Source: Homalodisca vitripennis
Taxonomy: Eukaryota > Arthropoda > Insecta > Hemiptera > Cicadellidae
Assembly (NCBI RefSeq): GCF_021130785.1
Contig: NC_060213.1
Span: 66,305,001-66,369,000, forward strand
Direction: 5' to 3'
DNA: 64,000 bases
Shown: in pieces, positions 31,742-44,542 of the stretch
How positions within the stretch are numbered: the first letter of the stretch is position 1
How the letters are laid out: every line of letters starts with the position of its first letter
Notes under the pieces: model-generated
The model's database searches: none
The model's input: only the letters and a program-made list of their open reading frames with translations
What the model was told of the DNA's origin: nothing
Program-made: the position numbers and the translations under genes

Positions 31742-33390
31742 TTCTACGCGTAAATAATGCTTAACAAACTAACGTAAATCCTTTGCAAAGAACTATAGCA
31801 TTTGACGATATTAAAATATTATTCAGTACTAAGAATTTTATTATATTAGACCATTAATTATATATACGTAGGCCATAATACTATTTTTTTAAGTAGCTGA
31901 ACTTGTTCAAACCTGTTGATGCAGACGGATAGAGTAAAGTTAAAGAGAGTATTTAAATATATATCTGAGTTTAGATCATCGAAAACAAAACAATCTAAAC
32001 TAAACGTCTTAATACGGGTGGTAACTTGTTTTCTGGTTCTTAAGTTCTGTTCAAACCTTTATCTTGTCCTCCTCTTTAGACCAATGAATATAGTCTCGGC
32101 TCTTTAACTGATAGATCACGGGTTCAAATCACGGGGAGGTCTAAACCATGCATAGACATAATAAAACAGTGTAGTTCGAAGCCAGATTAGCTAATGCTGA
32201 GGCTTAAAAAATAAAAAAAACTTTAATATTAAAAAACCTTGAGAATATTTATTATTTTTTACTTATATCACTGAATCTACTTCCATAGCGGTTATGTCAA
32301 ACTTCTACAACCATCACCATTGATTACTTGCACTGTTACAGATTAATCAATGAAAGTAACAGTAAATGGTTCACACAACAAAGTATACTTTCCAAAGGAC
32401 ATCGTTTAGAGACCTATGTTTATACAAGTGTATCCTAACCATGGAAATCAACAGGACGAGTGAACATGAGTGAATGCCCTTGACCTCTGACCTTACGTCC
32501 CTGTTTGGAAGATGTCACGCTCCACTGTGCTTCTTGTGACATGAATATTGGAGTACAGAGTTATTGTTATTACTGCAAAACCCGGATACTGCTCATGTTA
32601 TAAGGCCAACAAGACAGTTAAACTCGAGGTTATTGCTATACCGACAAATGAATATTATTATCCTATATGTAAATCATTACCTAGCAATACAATATTCGTG
32701 TAACGCAGATAAATATTAAATGTAGAAACTTTTTAAAGCTTGTTGAGAATGCAATATTTGTTATTTTGATTTGCCTTTTAAAAATTTTAACGATATCATC
32801 GATCTTAATGTGAATCTTGAAATAAAAACGGTGAAATTAAATGTGTTAAAGAAGTTAAATGCATGTTATACTGTTCAGTAGTAACAACAACGGCTATTTT
32901 ACTAGGTGTTTACTAGGTTACGCATTGGATTGTGTTAAATTATTTACAAATAACTTTACAACGATATTCAACTTGACCAGCGCATTAGATTTTTCTCGTT
33001 TCCCAACTAACAACAATCATAAATGTAACAATCACGTCAAGAATCAGTAATTAATTAAAATTGTTGACAAAAATCAGTAATGATCCTTGATGGTCCTTTT
33101 CTCCAACAGACCCACTTATTGTGTTTCAATCACTAGTATTCATATAGATAACAAGCGGACACCCTTCTCTGCACCGTGTATTCCCTTTGCCATGCTGTAC
33201 ACTTAGACCATAACGCAGTGCGCCTGCCCGTTGAGACTATATGTCATCGGATGATGAATTAAGTAACAGGATTGGCTGATGTTGCATTAAAACTTTACAT
33301 CGTTAGCTAATATCGTCACAGATCATAGACTGGGCATAAGCGAGCGGTTAGTGAATGTCAGAGTTATTTCACCAATAATGAGTGGGGTAA
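31742..33390. other. Gene-free spacer with a SINE-like block
   Basis: Contains a tRNA-like segment at about 32080-32205; otherwise AT-rich with no recognised gene. Confidence 0.5.
32080..32205 (+). mobile_element. tRNA-derived SINE-like block
   Basis: A B box GGGTTCAAATCA lies at 32120-32131 and the ends AGACC / GGTCT can pair. The segment ends GCTGAGGCTTAA plus an A-rich tail (AAAAAATAAAAAAAA). Its AGGCTTAA is shared with the tRNA-Leu-like SINE at 23810-24010, so it may be a divergent member. It does not fold as an intact tRNA. Confidence 0.4.
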
Positions 33391-33895
33391 ACTATGAGAT
33401 CCACACTACCGAGCTCCGGGCCTCACTGTTTCACTAATTTCATTCACAAGATAACCTGCGAACAGGTCACAGAACAAAGGAAGGAACAGACCGTCAGAAA
33501 GAGCCAAGTCAGTGTTGTTTCACCAAAACTATGAGTTATCCACACTACCGAGCTCCGGGCCTCACTGTTTCACTAATTTCATTCACAAGATAACCTACGA
33601 ACAGGTCACAGAACAAAGGAAGGAACAGACCGTCAGAAAGAGCCAAGTCAGTGTTGTTTCACCAAAACTATGAGTTATCCACACTACCGAGCTCCGGGCC
33701 TCACTGTTTCACGAATTTCATTCACAAGATAACCTGCGAACAGGTCACAGAACAAAGGAACGAATAGACCGTCAGAAAGAGCCAAGTCAGAGTTGTTTCA
33801 CCAAAAATATGAGTTATCCACACTACCGAGCTTCACTTTTTCACTAATTTCATCCTCAAGACATCCTGCAGACAGATCACAGTTTTCACCAATAA
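33391..33895 (+). repeat. 139-bp tandem repeat (minisatellite), about 3.6 copies
   Basis: Units begin at 33391, 33528, 33667 and 33806 with ATGAGTTATCCACACTACCG (the first lacks two bases), a spacing of 137, 139 and 139. They contain GAGCTCCGGGCCTCACTG and GAACAGGTCACAGAACAAAG. The first three are nearly identical; the fourth is shortened and diverged. TTTCACCAATAATGAGTGG occurs on both sides of the array (33368 and 33883), as though the array grew between two copies of that segment. Confidence 0.9.
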
Positions 33896-34345
33896 TGAGT
33901 GGAGTGGAAAGTATGAGTTATATACAATACCACATATTTAAGCTGTATACAAATTACTACAGTATACTAATTTTATTTAAATATAAACAATACTAATATA
34001 AATTAGGTTATTTAAAAAGTAATAAATCTGTTGTAATATCAATATTTTACGAAGAAAACAATTTGATAGTTTGTAATTTAGTTAGGTGTATTTTTAATTT
34101 GTCCATCATGCTTGATAAAGTTTTTAAAATATATACAAGTATTTGTTTTTAATATACCCACATACATTATATCAAGACAAAAAGTAATCACTGTAATAAT
34201 ATTCCTCCTTCACCAGAAAAATATATTACACATATTACAATACATATTACATGCATACATGTATTACAAAAGTACACGATAGCAAATGTCAGAAATAATA
34301 TTATCCTTTCAAGCCTTCCATATTTAATAAAAAACTTTAAACAAA

Positions 34346-34347
<2 letters not shown>

Positions 34348-34395
<48 letters not shown>
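34348..34395. repeat. (TA)n microsatellite
   Basis: An uninterrupted TA run of about 48 bases, placed directly after a half copy of the hairpin repeat (ACTTTAAACAAAGC), a common position for microsatellite growth. Confidence 0.95.
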
Positions 34396-34399
<4 letters not shown>

Positions 34400-35336
34400 A
34401 TTACGTGTAGTATTATGATGAATTTTATTATAACATTATTTTCCTTGTTTCTTTTTGGAATATTTAATTTAATTAATTCATTATTAATATACTTATTAAA
34501 TTAGAATTTGCAGATTCTATACCCATTAATTGGAAATAATGGACCAGCAACTGCAAACGATTTAATGGACCAGCTTTATAACAATTTATTTGGCTTACAA
34601 TATTGAGTGGGTGTTGTCATGTTGCGGCTAACCGGGGAGGGGGAGGGCGAACCATGTAGCTCACTTCCGACCTCATTTGTAGCCAAACTCCACAATTCAT
34701 GAAAAAGTATGGATAAACTAAAAAAAGCTTTCTCACAGCAGGACTTTGTTTATTATTCAGAATTTTTATCTGTAAGTTTTATTATAATAACAATGACAAG
34801 TTACTTATTCTTTATAACATGCTTATAAACATGCCAATATACTCAGTGCGTAATAGTACGAAATTTCTGAATTCTATCACAACTCTAACTATACTATATT
34901 AACTATACGGCAGTGTTTATTAAAACTGAGGATCAATTTTAGACATTGGTTCAATGGTTGCACCAAAAAGCGGGCATGGTTCTGCTTCAACTTCTGCAAT
35001 GTCCATTTCAAGAAAATGCCCATAAAATGCATTTTTACATCCCGTGGCAGAGAAAATAGACATTAAGTCAGCTTACAGAGTGACAGACTGCAATGACGTA
35101 AATCCAAATTCCATGGTTGGACATGCATAATTATATTACTCGTTGTTTTCTATGTAGAAATGAAATTTAATGAAAAATTTAAAGTCTAAATATTAAACAT
35201 TTTTTAGGTATCTTACCACGTTATGCATTAAACTTTTTATTCGTTAAGTTTCACAGCAGCGTTTAAGTAATACAAGTTACCAAAAGATGCTATTGTGTCG
35301 GGGTAGTTACCCATAACACCAATTTAAAAATATTCG

Positions 35337-35552
35337 TGAACACTCAGCCAAATCCCATAGAGACATGCACCATAATCGAACACCAGAAACACCGTGGCCT
35401 ATTTCGAAATGAAGGTTCATGCAAAACTTTTTGAAGACCTCTGTCTGATCACTTCGTTTAGATATCATGCAGACACACAGACAGATAAAAAGGCAGAAAT
35501 TTAAATTTTCAGCCTCTCAAAATTAGACTTCGCTAACGCTCAGCCAATTGAT
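35337..35552. repeat. Dispersed repeat, second copy of the 11.9-kb family
   Basis: Shares CCCATAGAGACATGCACC, CATGCAAAACTTT, CACACAGACAGATAAAA and the end CGCTAACGCTCAGCCAA with 11925-12136, in the same order and orientation. Confidence 0.45.
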
Positions 35553-35651
35553 ACAGGTAAGAATAATTAATTCTTGTACCACTGCGAGCTGATTTCAAAG
35601 TTCATGTCGGTCATTAGAACAGAGGGCAAGAGATAACACGGCTGAGAGGAC

Positions 35652-35654
<3 letters not shown>

Positions 35655-35716
<62 letters not shown>
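35655..35716. repeat. (TA)n microsatellite
   Basis: An uninterrupted TA run of about 62 bases. Confidence 0.95.
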
Positions 35717-35719
<3 letters not shown>

Positions 35720-37639
35720 ATAAAGGCCCCTAAACAATAATCTGATGTTGTAAGTTATCTGATTCAATTTATCTGTACATCTAAACCATGCGAGGAGTGA
35801 ATACTGCCATAGCACTACTTTGACATTGCTTCTAAATGTGAGGCTATTTTGTACAATACTGCGCTATCACTTTTAAAGTTGTCTTGAAGCTAAATATAAG
35901 TAGAGAGTAGTTCTGAAGGCTAATATTCTTTTTCCACGCCCTTCATTAAAATAAAGCCCCTTAATTACCCTCTAAAGCTCCCCCTAGGTAATAGAGTTTC
36001 AGAACCATCGATTTAAATCTGTTATGTGTCCACAACTCTCAACTATTTCTGTAGACCCCAAAACACTATAAACAGATGTTTGTAAGGTATTTCTGTTCGA
36101 TGTTCTAGAATCTTATTCTGTTACGTGAAATAAGTACTGTGTTGAGCGATGTTTTTCATTCGTCACTTCGCCACCAGTGCATGTGTTGCCGCATCCCCGA
36201 TTGATGGCCAGAGACATTAGTATTAATAATCTTACTTAAAGAAATGATAAATACGTTTGCTTGGTTTTCACCGATAGCGACGAATGAAAAATCTCTCATA
36301 TTAGTTCTTATTACGTAAAAGAATAAAATTTTAGAGAGTCTGATCAGAAATATCTGAGAGAGCTATCAAATATTAACATTTAATTTACAATTATGTTTTC
36401 TATCGAAAAGAATTTCTGGAGTTTGAAGCCCGGCCAACCAGTACCATTATCGTTATCTTTATAGCGATAAAACATTTTATAGTTTCACTGATAACGCCTT
36501 TTTTAGTCATTGTTAGTGTAGAATAATCTGAAATTGTTTTAGTATTGGATATATGTGTTAAAAAAGTTTGAGTTGCAGGCACAGAACATATTTTGACCAA
36601 ACCATCCAATACAGATCTTCCCGTAAAGCATTTTCGCTTTACTATTTTGTTTACTTAGAAATATTTTTCTGCTTCATCCGGAAAAAATAAAATTATACTA
36701 TTTATTCATTATATCCTTACAAATAAGCACCAGCAAAGCATTTAATCTCGTAGCGGAGGACCATTAATTTTGGATTGTTCCTAGCTTACTTCTTCCAATG
36801 ACACAGCAAACAGATGTCTTAGCGTATCTTTTAGAGTGTACTTCGATCAAGAGTCTTCTACCAAAAATATATTACCGCTTCGACTACGACGAACACAAAC
36901 TCTAGTTATTCTTGCCCGATGTCTGCTGACCACGAATGAGACGTTGCGACCTTGAATACTTGACCTCAGGTACCTGGAGACAAAACAGTCCGTGTTCCGA
37001 TCAGAAAGCCGGGAGGAAGCAGCCAACCAACTTCGTCTTACACCGCAGTGGTCGTGTAAGTATCTCATTATTTGCATTTCCTATCTTGTTACAAGCAACA
37101 GCACTTCATCTTTACACTCTTGTATAATCTGAATTTAACAGTCATTTGGTATTTTACTGTGTTTGTAAATGAATGAAATGCAATTTAAGAGCGAGTTTGT
37201 TTTATTATGATGATGATACAATAGATAACGTAATTACATATTTATATTTTAAGTTTCTATACACTTATTAATTAATTTTTTATATCTGAATACTCAAACT
37301 TCTGATAATGTTGAAAGTAATTTTTGAATACAAACCTAAGAAATTTTAGTCTTCAGTCATAATTATTACTAAAATACACACTTATTGAAGCTGTTAGAAC
37401 ATTACGCAACATTAACTGCCATCCCAAATACCTAGTAACTGAACTTCCTCTAAGTAACTGAATTTACTTAGCCGTGTGTGCTGTAATATTATAGAAATGC
37501 ATGAGGTTTCATATCATACCATATTTAGAACCTTTTATTTAACTATTTTATAATTTATAGACATTAGGTAGGCTATTTGAATTATTTATGTGGCCATTCA
37601 AATGAATACTAAGTATTTTACATAAACTAAAATTTAAGC

Positions 37640-37990
37640 ATAGAGATATTGACAAATACAAATATTGAAAAGAACATGGAAATTTTAGATATCGAAAGGA
37701 AAGGAGAGAAATTAAACACAAAAGAAGAATTACATATCTATCTAAATTATAATAAAGATCCTCATAACATTTTAAATAGTAATCTGAAAAATAACACAAA
37801 TCCAATTTTTGAAAAAAATTTAAATATTAAATACAGAGTACTAATAAGAAAATTACAAATGTGTCATTTTAATTTAACATATGTTTAAAAGGTCCACATG
37901 TGTATATATAATTGTTTATTATTTATTTAGAGGTTAATGTACACTGAAGATGGATAAAAACTGAAACACGTGTATGTAAATAAAAAGATT
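37640..37990 (+). pseudogene. Penelope-like retroelement 3' remnant (C-terminal peptide plus terminal motif)
   Basis: An open frame at 37649-37888 includes MEILDIERKGEKLNTKEELH, then IYLNYNKDPHNILN and NPIFEK. This is the pattern M.IL....KG..LN.LE...IYK......LN.....LF that ends many Penelope-type or GIY-YIG-bearing retroelement proteins in insects. About 55 bases on, ACTGAAGATGGATAAAAACT is followed by GAAACACG, the CTGAAGATGG..GAAACG motif found at the ends of such elements, and then AATAAA. The rest of the protein (RT, GIY-YIG nuclease) is absent upstream. Confidence 0.5.
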
Positions 37991-40900
37991 TTTAAAAGGG
38001 TTTTAGTTACTTTCATTACATTAATAGTTACTTGCATTACATTAAGCATAGAGAATTTTTCGTTTGAAGGATAATTGTTGTCAACAATTTTAAGTCGGTT
38101 TACGTCGGGTTCATGTCAAGTGGATTTAGTTTATTAAACTATGCTGCCTCTGCGACGTAATAAAAATATAATGTAACAATAGGTAATGATCTGCGACTCT
38201 AAAAAATCTATCCAGTCTCTAACGTTTAACACCTTTATATAAGAAAAAAATTGTATCTACTATAAATAAAAAAGAAGTCTTTACATTTTTGAAATCATTA
38301 AATGACTTTATATATAAAATTGTAGGAGATATATAATTTTTATTTGAAAGATACTGTGAGCAAATAACAACAGCAATCCGAACATTTTTATTTATTTTTT
38401 TAATCCTTCTTTTCACTATAGTGCTTCGTATCGAAAACAAACGAGTGAATCAAATCATATTAATCACTATTTGTAAATATCAAGATTAATAAACAAAATT
38501 AACTAAAAATCACAAAGACGATTATGGTGAAGTTGTATATGAAGCAAGAAGTATTATAGATTACTAGAAGTATTACAGCTGACGATCAATTTCATCTACA
38601 AGGAACATTTTTATATCTTTCAGGAAAAACCAAAATGCAACTCGGTTCTCGGCTCCTGAACTATTAAGAAAAGAGAGGATATTGTATGTCATTTGATATT
38701 GGTTACATCACTTTTAAAGATTATTAAGAAATGTTTAAGACCTCTATTACTTATAGTTGTAATACGCGCTCCCCAGATATCCTGGCAGAGTTAAATTAGA
38801 ATTGCATGTGTTCTACCTACAATGACTTCAGTATTAAATCTTAAACAGTTCTGTATTTATTTTTAATATATAGATTTTAAGCTTCATATTTTCAATGCAC
38901 ATTAGTATCGACATGTAACAACGTGTAGTTATATATGAACTTTAAAGTAATATGGTGTTTATTTATTTAATGTGTATTATAATTCGATATTATTAGCAAA
39001 GCCCATTATTCAAAAATGTTTTATTAAAACAAATTTTTAATTGACTTTGCCTGCAAAACCAAGTGCGGATCCAAAAAAGATAAATAAAGTTATATATCAT
39101 AAGCTAAATAAGTAATTAGAAAGGACTTATTATGAAATATATATGACAATTTATTTTGTATGACAATTTGGGTTCTAAAAGTGTCCTTCCATGAGTTACA
39201 GTTTTTGGAATTAAGAGATGCTTTTTCATGAATGCTGATGTTTGTATAACATTTCAAACTCAATTTGCTACAGCCATAGTGGAGTTGATAGTTCCTCTGA
39301 ACAACCGTCAGGAAATATGTTTCCAACAAACGTATGAGAAAATATTTGTTTATGTTCATACACCAATGCAAAATATTTCAAATAAATATGCTACAAACGC
39401 ATAAATTGTAGGCTTTAATTAAATAACATTTTTGAACTAAGACATAAAAAATAACTCAAGAGTTTTTGGAATGTCGTTATGTTAAAACGTGATGTAAGAT
39501 TATTATTATTGATAACAACAAAAAGTTTATGGATGTTTAATATAATCGCATGTCTTGTATAATAAGAAGTCTTGACAAGAAATTTATCAGGCACGTTTGA
39601 GTGCAAAGATGTGTATATTTAAACGTTTAATTAAATTTTAATGAGAAATGTATGTATATATGTATACTCTGTGGTTATGTATTTGGCTGAACGATAGCGT
39701 ATCACTCCTGTCAGTCCGTCTGATCGCACGATATCTAGAGAAAAAAATGAGCAATTTACTTGAGATTGTTTTAAATAATTTCATTTCTACATTAGAAATC
39801 TAGTTTGACAACTGTGAATATCCACCTATAGGCATCAGATATCTCAAGATTATTTCAGTAGAGTGAACAAGAAATTCGTAAGAAGTAAAGAAAAAAATGT
39901 ATGCTATGAACAAAATGCTAGGAAAAATACCTATTATTCCATAGTAGGTATTTTTCTGAAAATTATCCTAAACTAACTTGTGCAATTTGCCCTATTGTGC
40001 TGCTAAAATACTACACCTACAAAATTAAAATACTAGGTAGATAAAACCATTGTTATACTATCTAGTTTAACCCTTATCACTTCAGGTAATGAAGTGGGAA
40101 TATTATAGCTGGGTCATTTATAGCTAGTTTAAACACGATGGTCTAGGAGCCACGAACCAACAACTTATATGAGCACACAATCTAGTTTTCTTGAAAAATG
40201 TATATATATATATGTACAACAGTTTCTGGAGATCGATTAGCTTGACACATAAAATCAGATAACCGTATAAACTAGTACATTTGTATCAATATCTAAAAAT
40301 AGAATAAATTTTACAATAATCTTGTCACATATTTTTGAACCTTAGGACGCCCTAGTATTCCGACGTTCACCAAAACTACCAAGGCTGCCGCTCGATTACC
40401 TTCTTAAATAAAATAATCCAATTTATTTCCAGAGAAACCAGTTTGTGCTACCATACAGTGCACATTGGCTGCATATCTGTTGGCATAAATGATTATAAAT
40501 AATAGAAAGAGAACAGGAGAAGTTTTTCGGTAAAATACGAGTAATTGTAATTTCTGTATAAAAAGATTGGAGAAACCAAATATTTACAGCAATAAACATG
40601 TAATAATGATAATATTAATGTAAACTTGCTTTCAGTTGATATGCCTATTTATTTGTAATTTACAATTTACGCAATAGGAATTGTGTTTAGTCACGAATTG
40701 TGAATATTGCGTGTTGATTAAAACAATATCAATCTTGTTTTAAATCGTAATAAAACTATGATGGAAGAATGGTTAATAAATAAAAGGGTGACGGTAATTT
40801 AATATCAGTATGGCTTGTCTCACAGAGTTTCCAGGTACAGTATGTGTATTGATTACTCACTACTGTATCTATAATCCTTAAAATTAAAATTAGGTAGATT

Positions 40901-41996
40901 AAGGAGTGTCAACAATTCATAGCATTATTGTCATTATTTACTGATACAGAACTGTAACATACAATGTAAATAAGAAGATCTGGGTAGTAAAATGTCCTCA
41001 TAGGAAGTTACAACAACAATTAACCGAGAATTTAATAATACATTTACATAAGATTTAATGCGTGAAGTTTAAAAAAAACTGGGTTTAAAATATGACAGAA
41101 GATAGTTAAATTTAAACTCCATGGCTGTATCTTTTCCGCGACTTAGAAATATTCAAAACGTGAGTATTACCATACTGAACGTCATGTATGACTTAATAGA
41201 ATTTAAAGTAAACTAGGTTGATAAAGAATATGTTTTAAGACTTAATAAGGTAGCTAAATCTTTAATTATAACTTCTTAAAATCTTGAGTTTCTTCAATTA
41301 TGCTATGAACAAAATAACTCTTTTCATATTTAACTAGTATTCCTTGTATTAAGCTTTTTGTATTCCTCTCCTAAATATCCTTTCATGAAAGTAAACGATT
41401 GCAAACAATGACGGGAAGATTTTCACATTCCAATGAAAAATCCTTGCATTGTTTCAGATCACGACAGTTGCGTAATTTACTGTGACCGCTTTAACCAGTG
41501 GTCCTCGCCGGAGTATTCGTCAAGGTCACGTGACCTCCACATGGGCCCGAAGTATCCGATTGGCCTTGGGTTAAAGAACTGCACTTTTTCAAATTTTTTG
41601 TGTCTGGTTCTGCCAATGCCGCTATTAGCATTGCGCGTTCTTGTACGTTGGGACTACAGGTTCAGATACCGTGTAATAGCATGGTGATAGACACAGTGCA
41701 AAACTATAAGAGCTATTTGTCTGTTTACGTATCTATTTAATGGAACGATATCATCTGTAGACTTTAAATCTTTAATAAAACTTCATTTATAAATATACGG
41801 GATTAAATGCGATGAAGGTGCATGTCTATCAATGAGATTTGACTTCACGCCATTGAAGTCTATCATTCAGTAGGGTGAAGGTCCTTTAGGAGGACATTTA
41901 TGAATGAAATGGGCTATAGTCTTAAAATGTTGCATGCGCCTTCAGCGAAGCTTGTTTAACACCAAGTGGTGTGGCGTATTCCTACTCTATAATATA
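37991..41996. other. Gene-free AT-rich spacer
   Basis: No gene recognised. The stretch 41430-41690 is GC-richer and contains a 14-bp perfect palindrome (41523-41536). It shows an open frame of about 84 codons without recognisable motifs. Confidence 0.5.
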
Positions 41997-42505
41997 CAGG
42001 GTGATTCATGAAGTTCTCCCCCCACTTCTACAGCAACATTGTACTAGTAAAAATAATGAAAAAATGTATATAAACATAGGTCCGAAAACGCTTTGTTAGC
42101 GAGTTACAGCTAGCGAAAGATTTCGCCTGAATTCCTGGGTAAAGAGTAAAATAAAGCCATACTGAACTTTTGGAAAGGTTAATTAAGTAAGAAATATCGT
42201 GGATTCTTATGTATTTTTACCTGATAAAGCTAATAAAATAGGTTTTTAGAACTGTACCTGTAGTAGTTTTTTGAGGGATTCAGGGTTAAATGCAAAAAAT
42301 TGGGGAACGAAACAATGTTTTTTTAAGTTTGATATACAATAACTTTGTTAAATTGGTAATAAATACATAAAATCAAACAAACATTAATTGTAGATTTTAT
42401 TTTAGTAGAATTTAATTCTGAGAAAATTGATATAATCGAAGTGTAAAATAAAACAGAAATAAGTACCAAAAAAATCAATTTTTATTCAGTATAATACATT
42501 ACTAG
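41997..42505 (+). repeat. Left terminal inverted repeat of the 42-kb transposon
   Basis: About 509 bases. The inner edge is set where CAGTATAATACATTACTAG stops matching the complement of the right arm. Confidence 0.88.
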
Positions 42506-42584
42506 TTTTTTAAGCAAATTAATCAGGTTGGGCCAACCGTACGCACCTTTTTATAATAGATGTTCGAAAATGAGGCCATCATTA

Positions 42585-43613
42585 TCAATACATTTTGCAG
42601 CACGTTTGTGTATTTGCTTTTGTTGCGTTTCTTAATTTTTCAGGACTTCCCTGTATCTGCACAGCCGAATCCATAATACGGGCAATTAAATTCATCACTA
42701 GAATTCACTTTTGTCTTGTATACAATGTCTTTCATCCATCCCCAGATGCAATAATCCAATGGAGATAGATCTGGTGATCTTGGTGGCCAAGGGTGAGGCC
42801 CTCCACGACCAATCCAGTGTCCAGGAAATTGATGATTTAAGTAAGCAGAAACGGCACGTGAAAAGTGGGAGGTGCTGCTCCGTCATGCTGAAAGTACAAT
42901 TTTGTCTGAGATGTAAAGGAACATTCTCTAACAGCTGCGGCAACTCTTCTTGAAGGAAATGCAAATAGAACTCAGCATTTAGGCGTCCAGGTAATATGAA
43001 AGGTCCAATCAGCCGATTGTGCAAAAGGCCACACCAGACATTGACGCTAAATCGGTGTTGAAAGTTCTGTTCCACTACCTCATGTGGATTTTCTTCTGCC
43101 CATGAGTGTTCATTGTGCAAGTTATTGACACCATCCCGAGTGAATTGTGCCTCATCTGTAAACCAAAATACGCCTGTAGAGTTGATTATTAATATTCAAA
43201 AAGTTGCAAAACTCCAAGCGAAGCGGACCACATCCCCCTAGCTGTAGATGTTGAACCTTTTGTTTATGAAACGGATAAAATTTGTTTTCGATTAAAGTGA
43301 CCTCCACACCGTTGACTGCGAAACTCCTATCCGCCTAGAAATACGTCGTGTACTTACACCTGGACTGCGATGTAACACCAGACAATATCATCATCAAGTT
43401 GGACAGCTCGTTCATAATTGGTTCTAGTACTTGGTAGTGATCCTGTTTCCCGAAGAGTACGAAAAGTTCCTGAAATTGTTTTGGTATCTGGAATCCTCCT
43501 ATTAGGGTAACGTAGTTCATATTCTTCTACAGCAGCTTTAGCATTTACATTACAGTAACCCTCAAAATAAAAACCATATCAGCGTATTCCTCTGATGTAA
43601 ATAAGTAAGGCAT
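42585..43613 (-). pseudogene. Decayed DDE transposase with DUF4817-like N-terminus (Tc1/mariner superfamily)
   Basis: Read on the minus strand from ATG 43613: MPYLFTSEEYADMVFI, then after frame changes YELRYPNRRIPDTKTI, the helix-turn-helix head seen in DUF4817 proteins. The catalytic core follows: FWFTDEAQFTRDGVN (first acidic residue), an open stretch 43120-42698 containing SVNVWCGLLHNRLIGPFILP, a QHDGAAPP-type second site broken by a frameshift, and SPDLSPLDYCIWG (third acidic residue). The reading ends at a stop at about 42585. In working relatives the protein cuts at the inverted repeats and inserts at TA. At least three frameshifts mean that this copy cannot make it. Total span is about 343 codons, normal for the family. 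Confidence 0.82.
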
Positions 43614-44045
43614 TTTTTTCGCTGAATAAACAATCGAATTATAACTCACAGAAAAAATTGCATTTAATAACACGATTCACAGAACCCGATCTCCTGCTGT
43701 AGCTTGCAAAACACCACTAATACACAGTTCTAACGTACAGAATGCCATTGTTTTGATCAGCTGTTATTCGTGCGTTACCAACTTAGAAATTAATAACCAC
43801 AAAAAACTGCATTTCGATGACTAGTAAAACAATAATGGGAAAATGTTTGCTTCATTTATTTTCGAACATTTGATATAAATTTTTATTAAAAAAAAATACA
43901 ACGTAATAAAACATGATATTTTTTATATACAAACAAATTTATTTAACAGTTAATCTTGTTTTCCTCAATTTTTCTCATCATTAAGGAACAAACATTTTGG
44001 TTTTTGTTTTATTTTAACTAAATACCGTACGGTATTTCTTTACAG

Positions 44046-44540
44046 CTAGTAATGTATTATACTGAATAAAATTGATTTTTTGGTACTTATCTTCTGTTTT
44101 ATTTTAGACTTTGATTATATCAATTTTCTCAGAATTAAATTATCTACAATTAATGTTTGTTGATTTTATGTATTTATTACCAATTTAACAAAGTTATTGT
44201 AACATCAAACTTAAAAAAACATTGTTTCGTGCCCCAATATTTTGCATTTAACCCTGAATCCCTCAAAAACTACTACAGGTACAGTTCTGAAAACCTATTT
44301 TATTAGCTTTATCAGGTAAAAATACATAAGAATCCACGATATTTCTTACTTAATTAAACTTTCCAAAAGTTCAGTATGGCTTTTTATTTTACTCTTTACC
44401 CAGGAATTCAGGCGAAATCTTTCGCTAGCTGTAACTCGCTAACGAAGCGTTTTCGGACCTATGTTTATATAACATTTTTTCATTATTTTTACTAGTAAAA
44501 TGTGCTGTAGAAGTGGGGGAGAACTTCATGAATCACCCTG
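44046..44540 (-). repeat. Right terminal inverted repeat of the 42-kb transposon
   Basis: About 495 bases, the complement of the left arm with scattered substitutions and small indels. The inner edge is CTAGTAATGTATTATACTG. Confidence 0.88.
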
Positions 44541-44542
44541 TA

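Larger units (their letters stand above)
33896..37640. other. Gene-free spacer with repeats
   Basis: Contains two TA microsatellites (34348-34395, 35655-35716), a half copy of the hairpin repeat near 34270-34340 and a dispersed repeat at 35337-35552. A GC-richer block at 36840-37060 ends in a donor-like GTAAGT. No gene is called. Confidence 0.5.
41997..44540 (-). mobile_element. Tc1/mariner-type transposon with ~500-bp terminal inverted repeats
   Basis: The ends are CAGGGTGATTCATGAA and its exact complement, each flanked by TA (41995-41996 and 44541-44542), the standard duplication of this superfamily. The left arm (41997-42505) and right arm (44046-44540) are nearly identical over roughly 500 bases; shared landmarks include GCGAAAGATTTCGCCTGAAT and ACTACTACAGG... 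in complement. The interior of about 1.54 kb contains one minus-strand transposase gene, now frameshifted. The high arm identity suggests recent activity or gene conversion between the arms. Confidence 0.88.
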
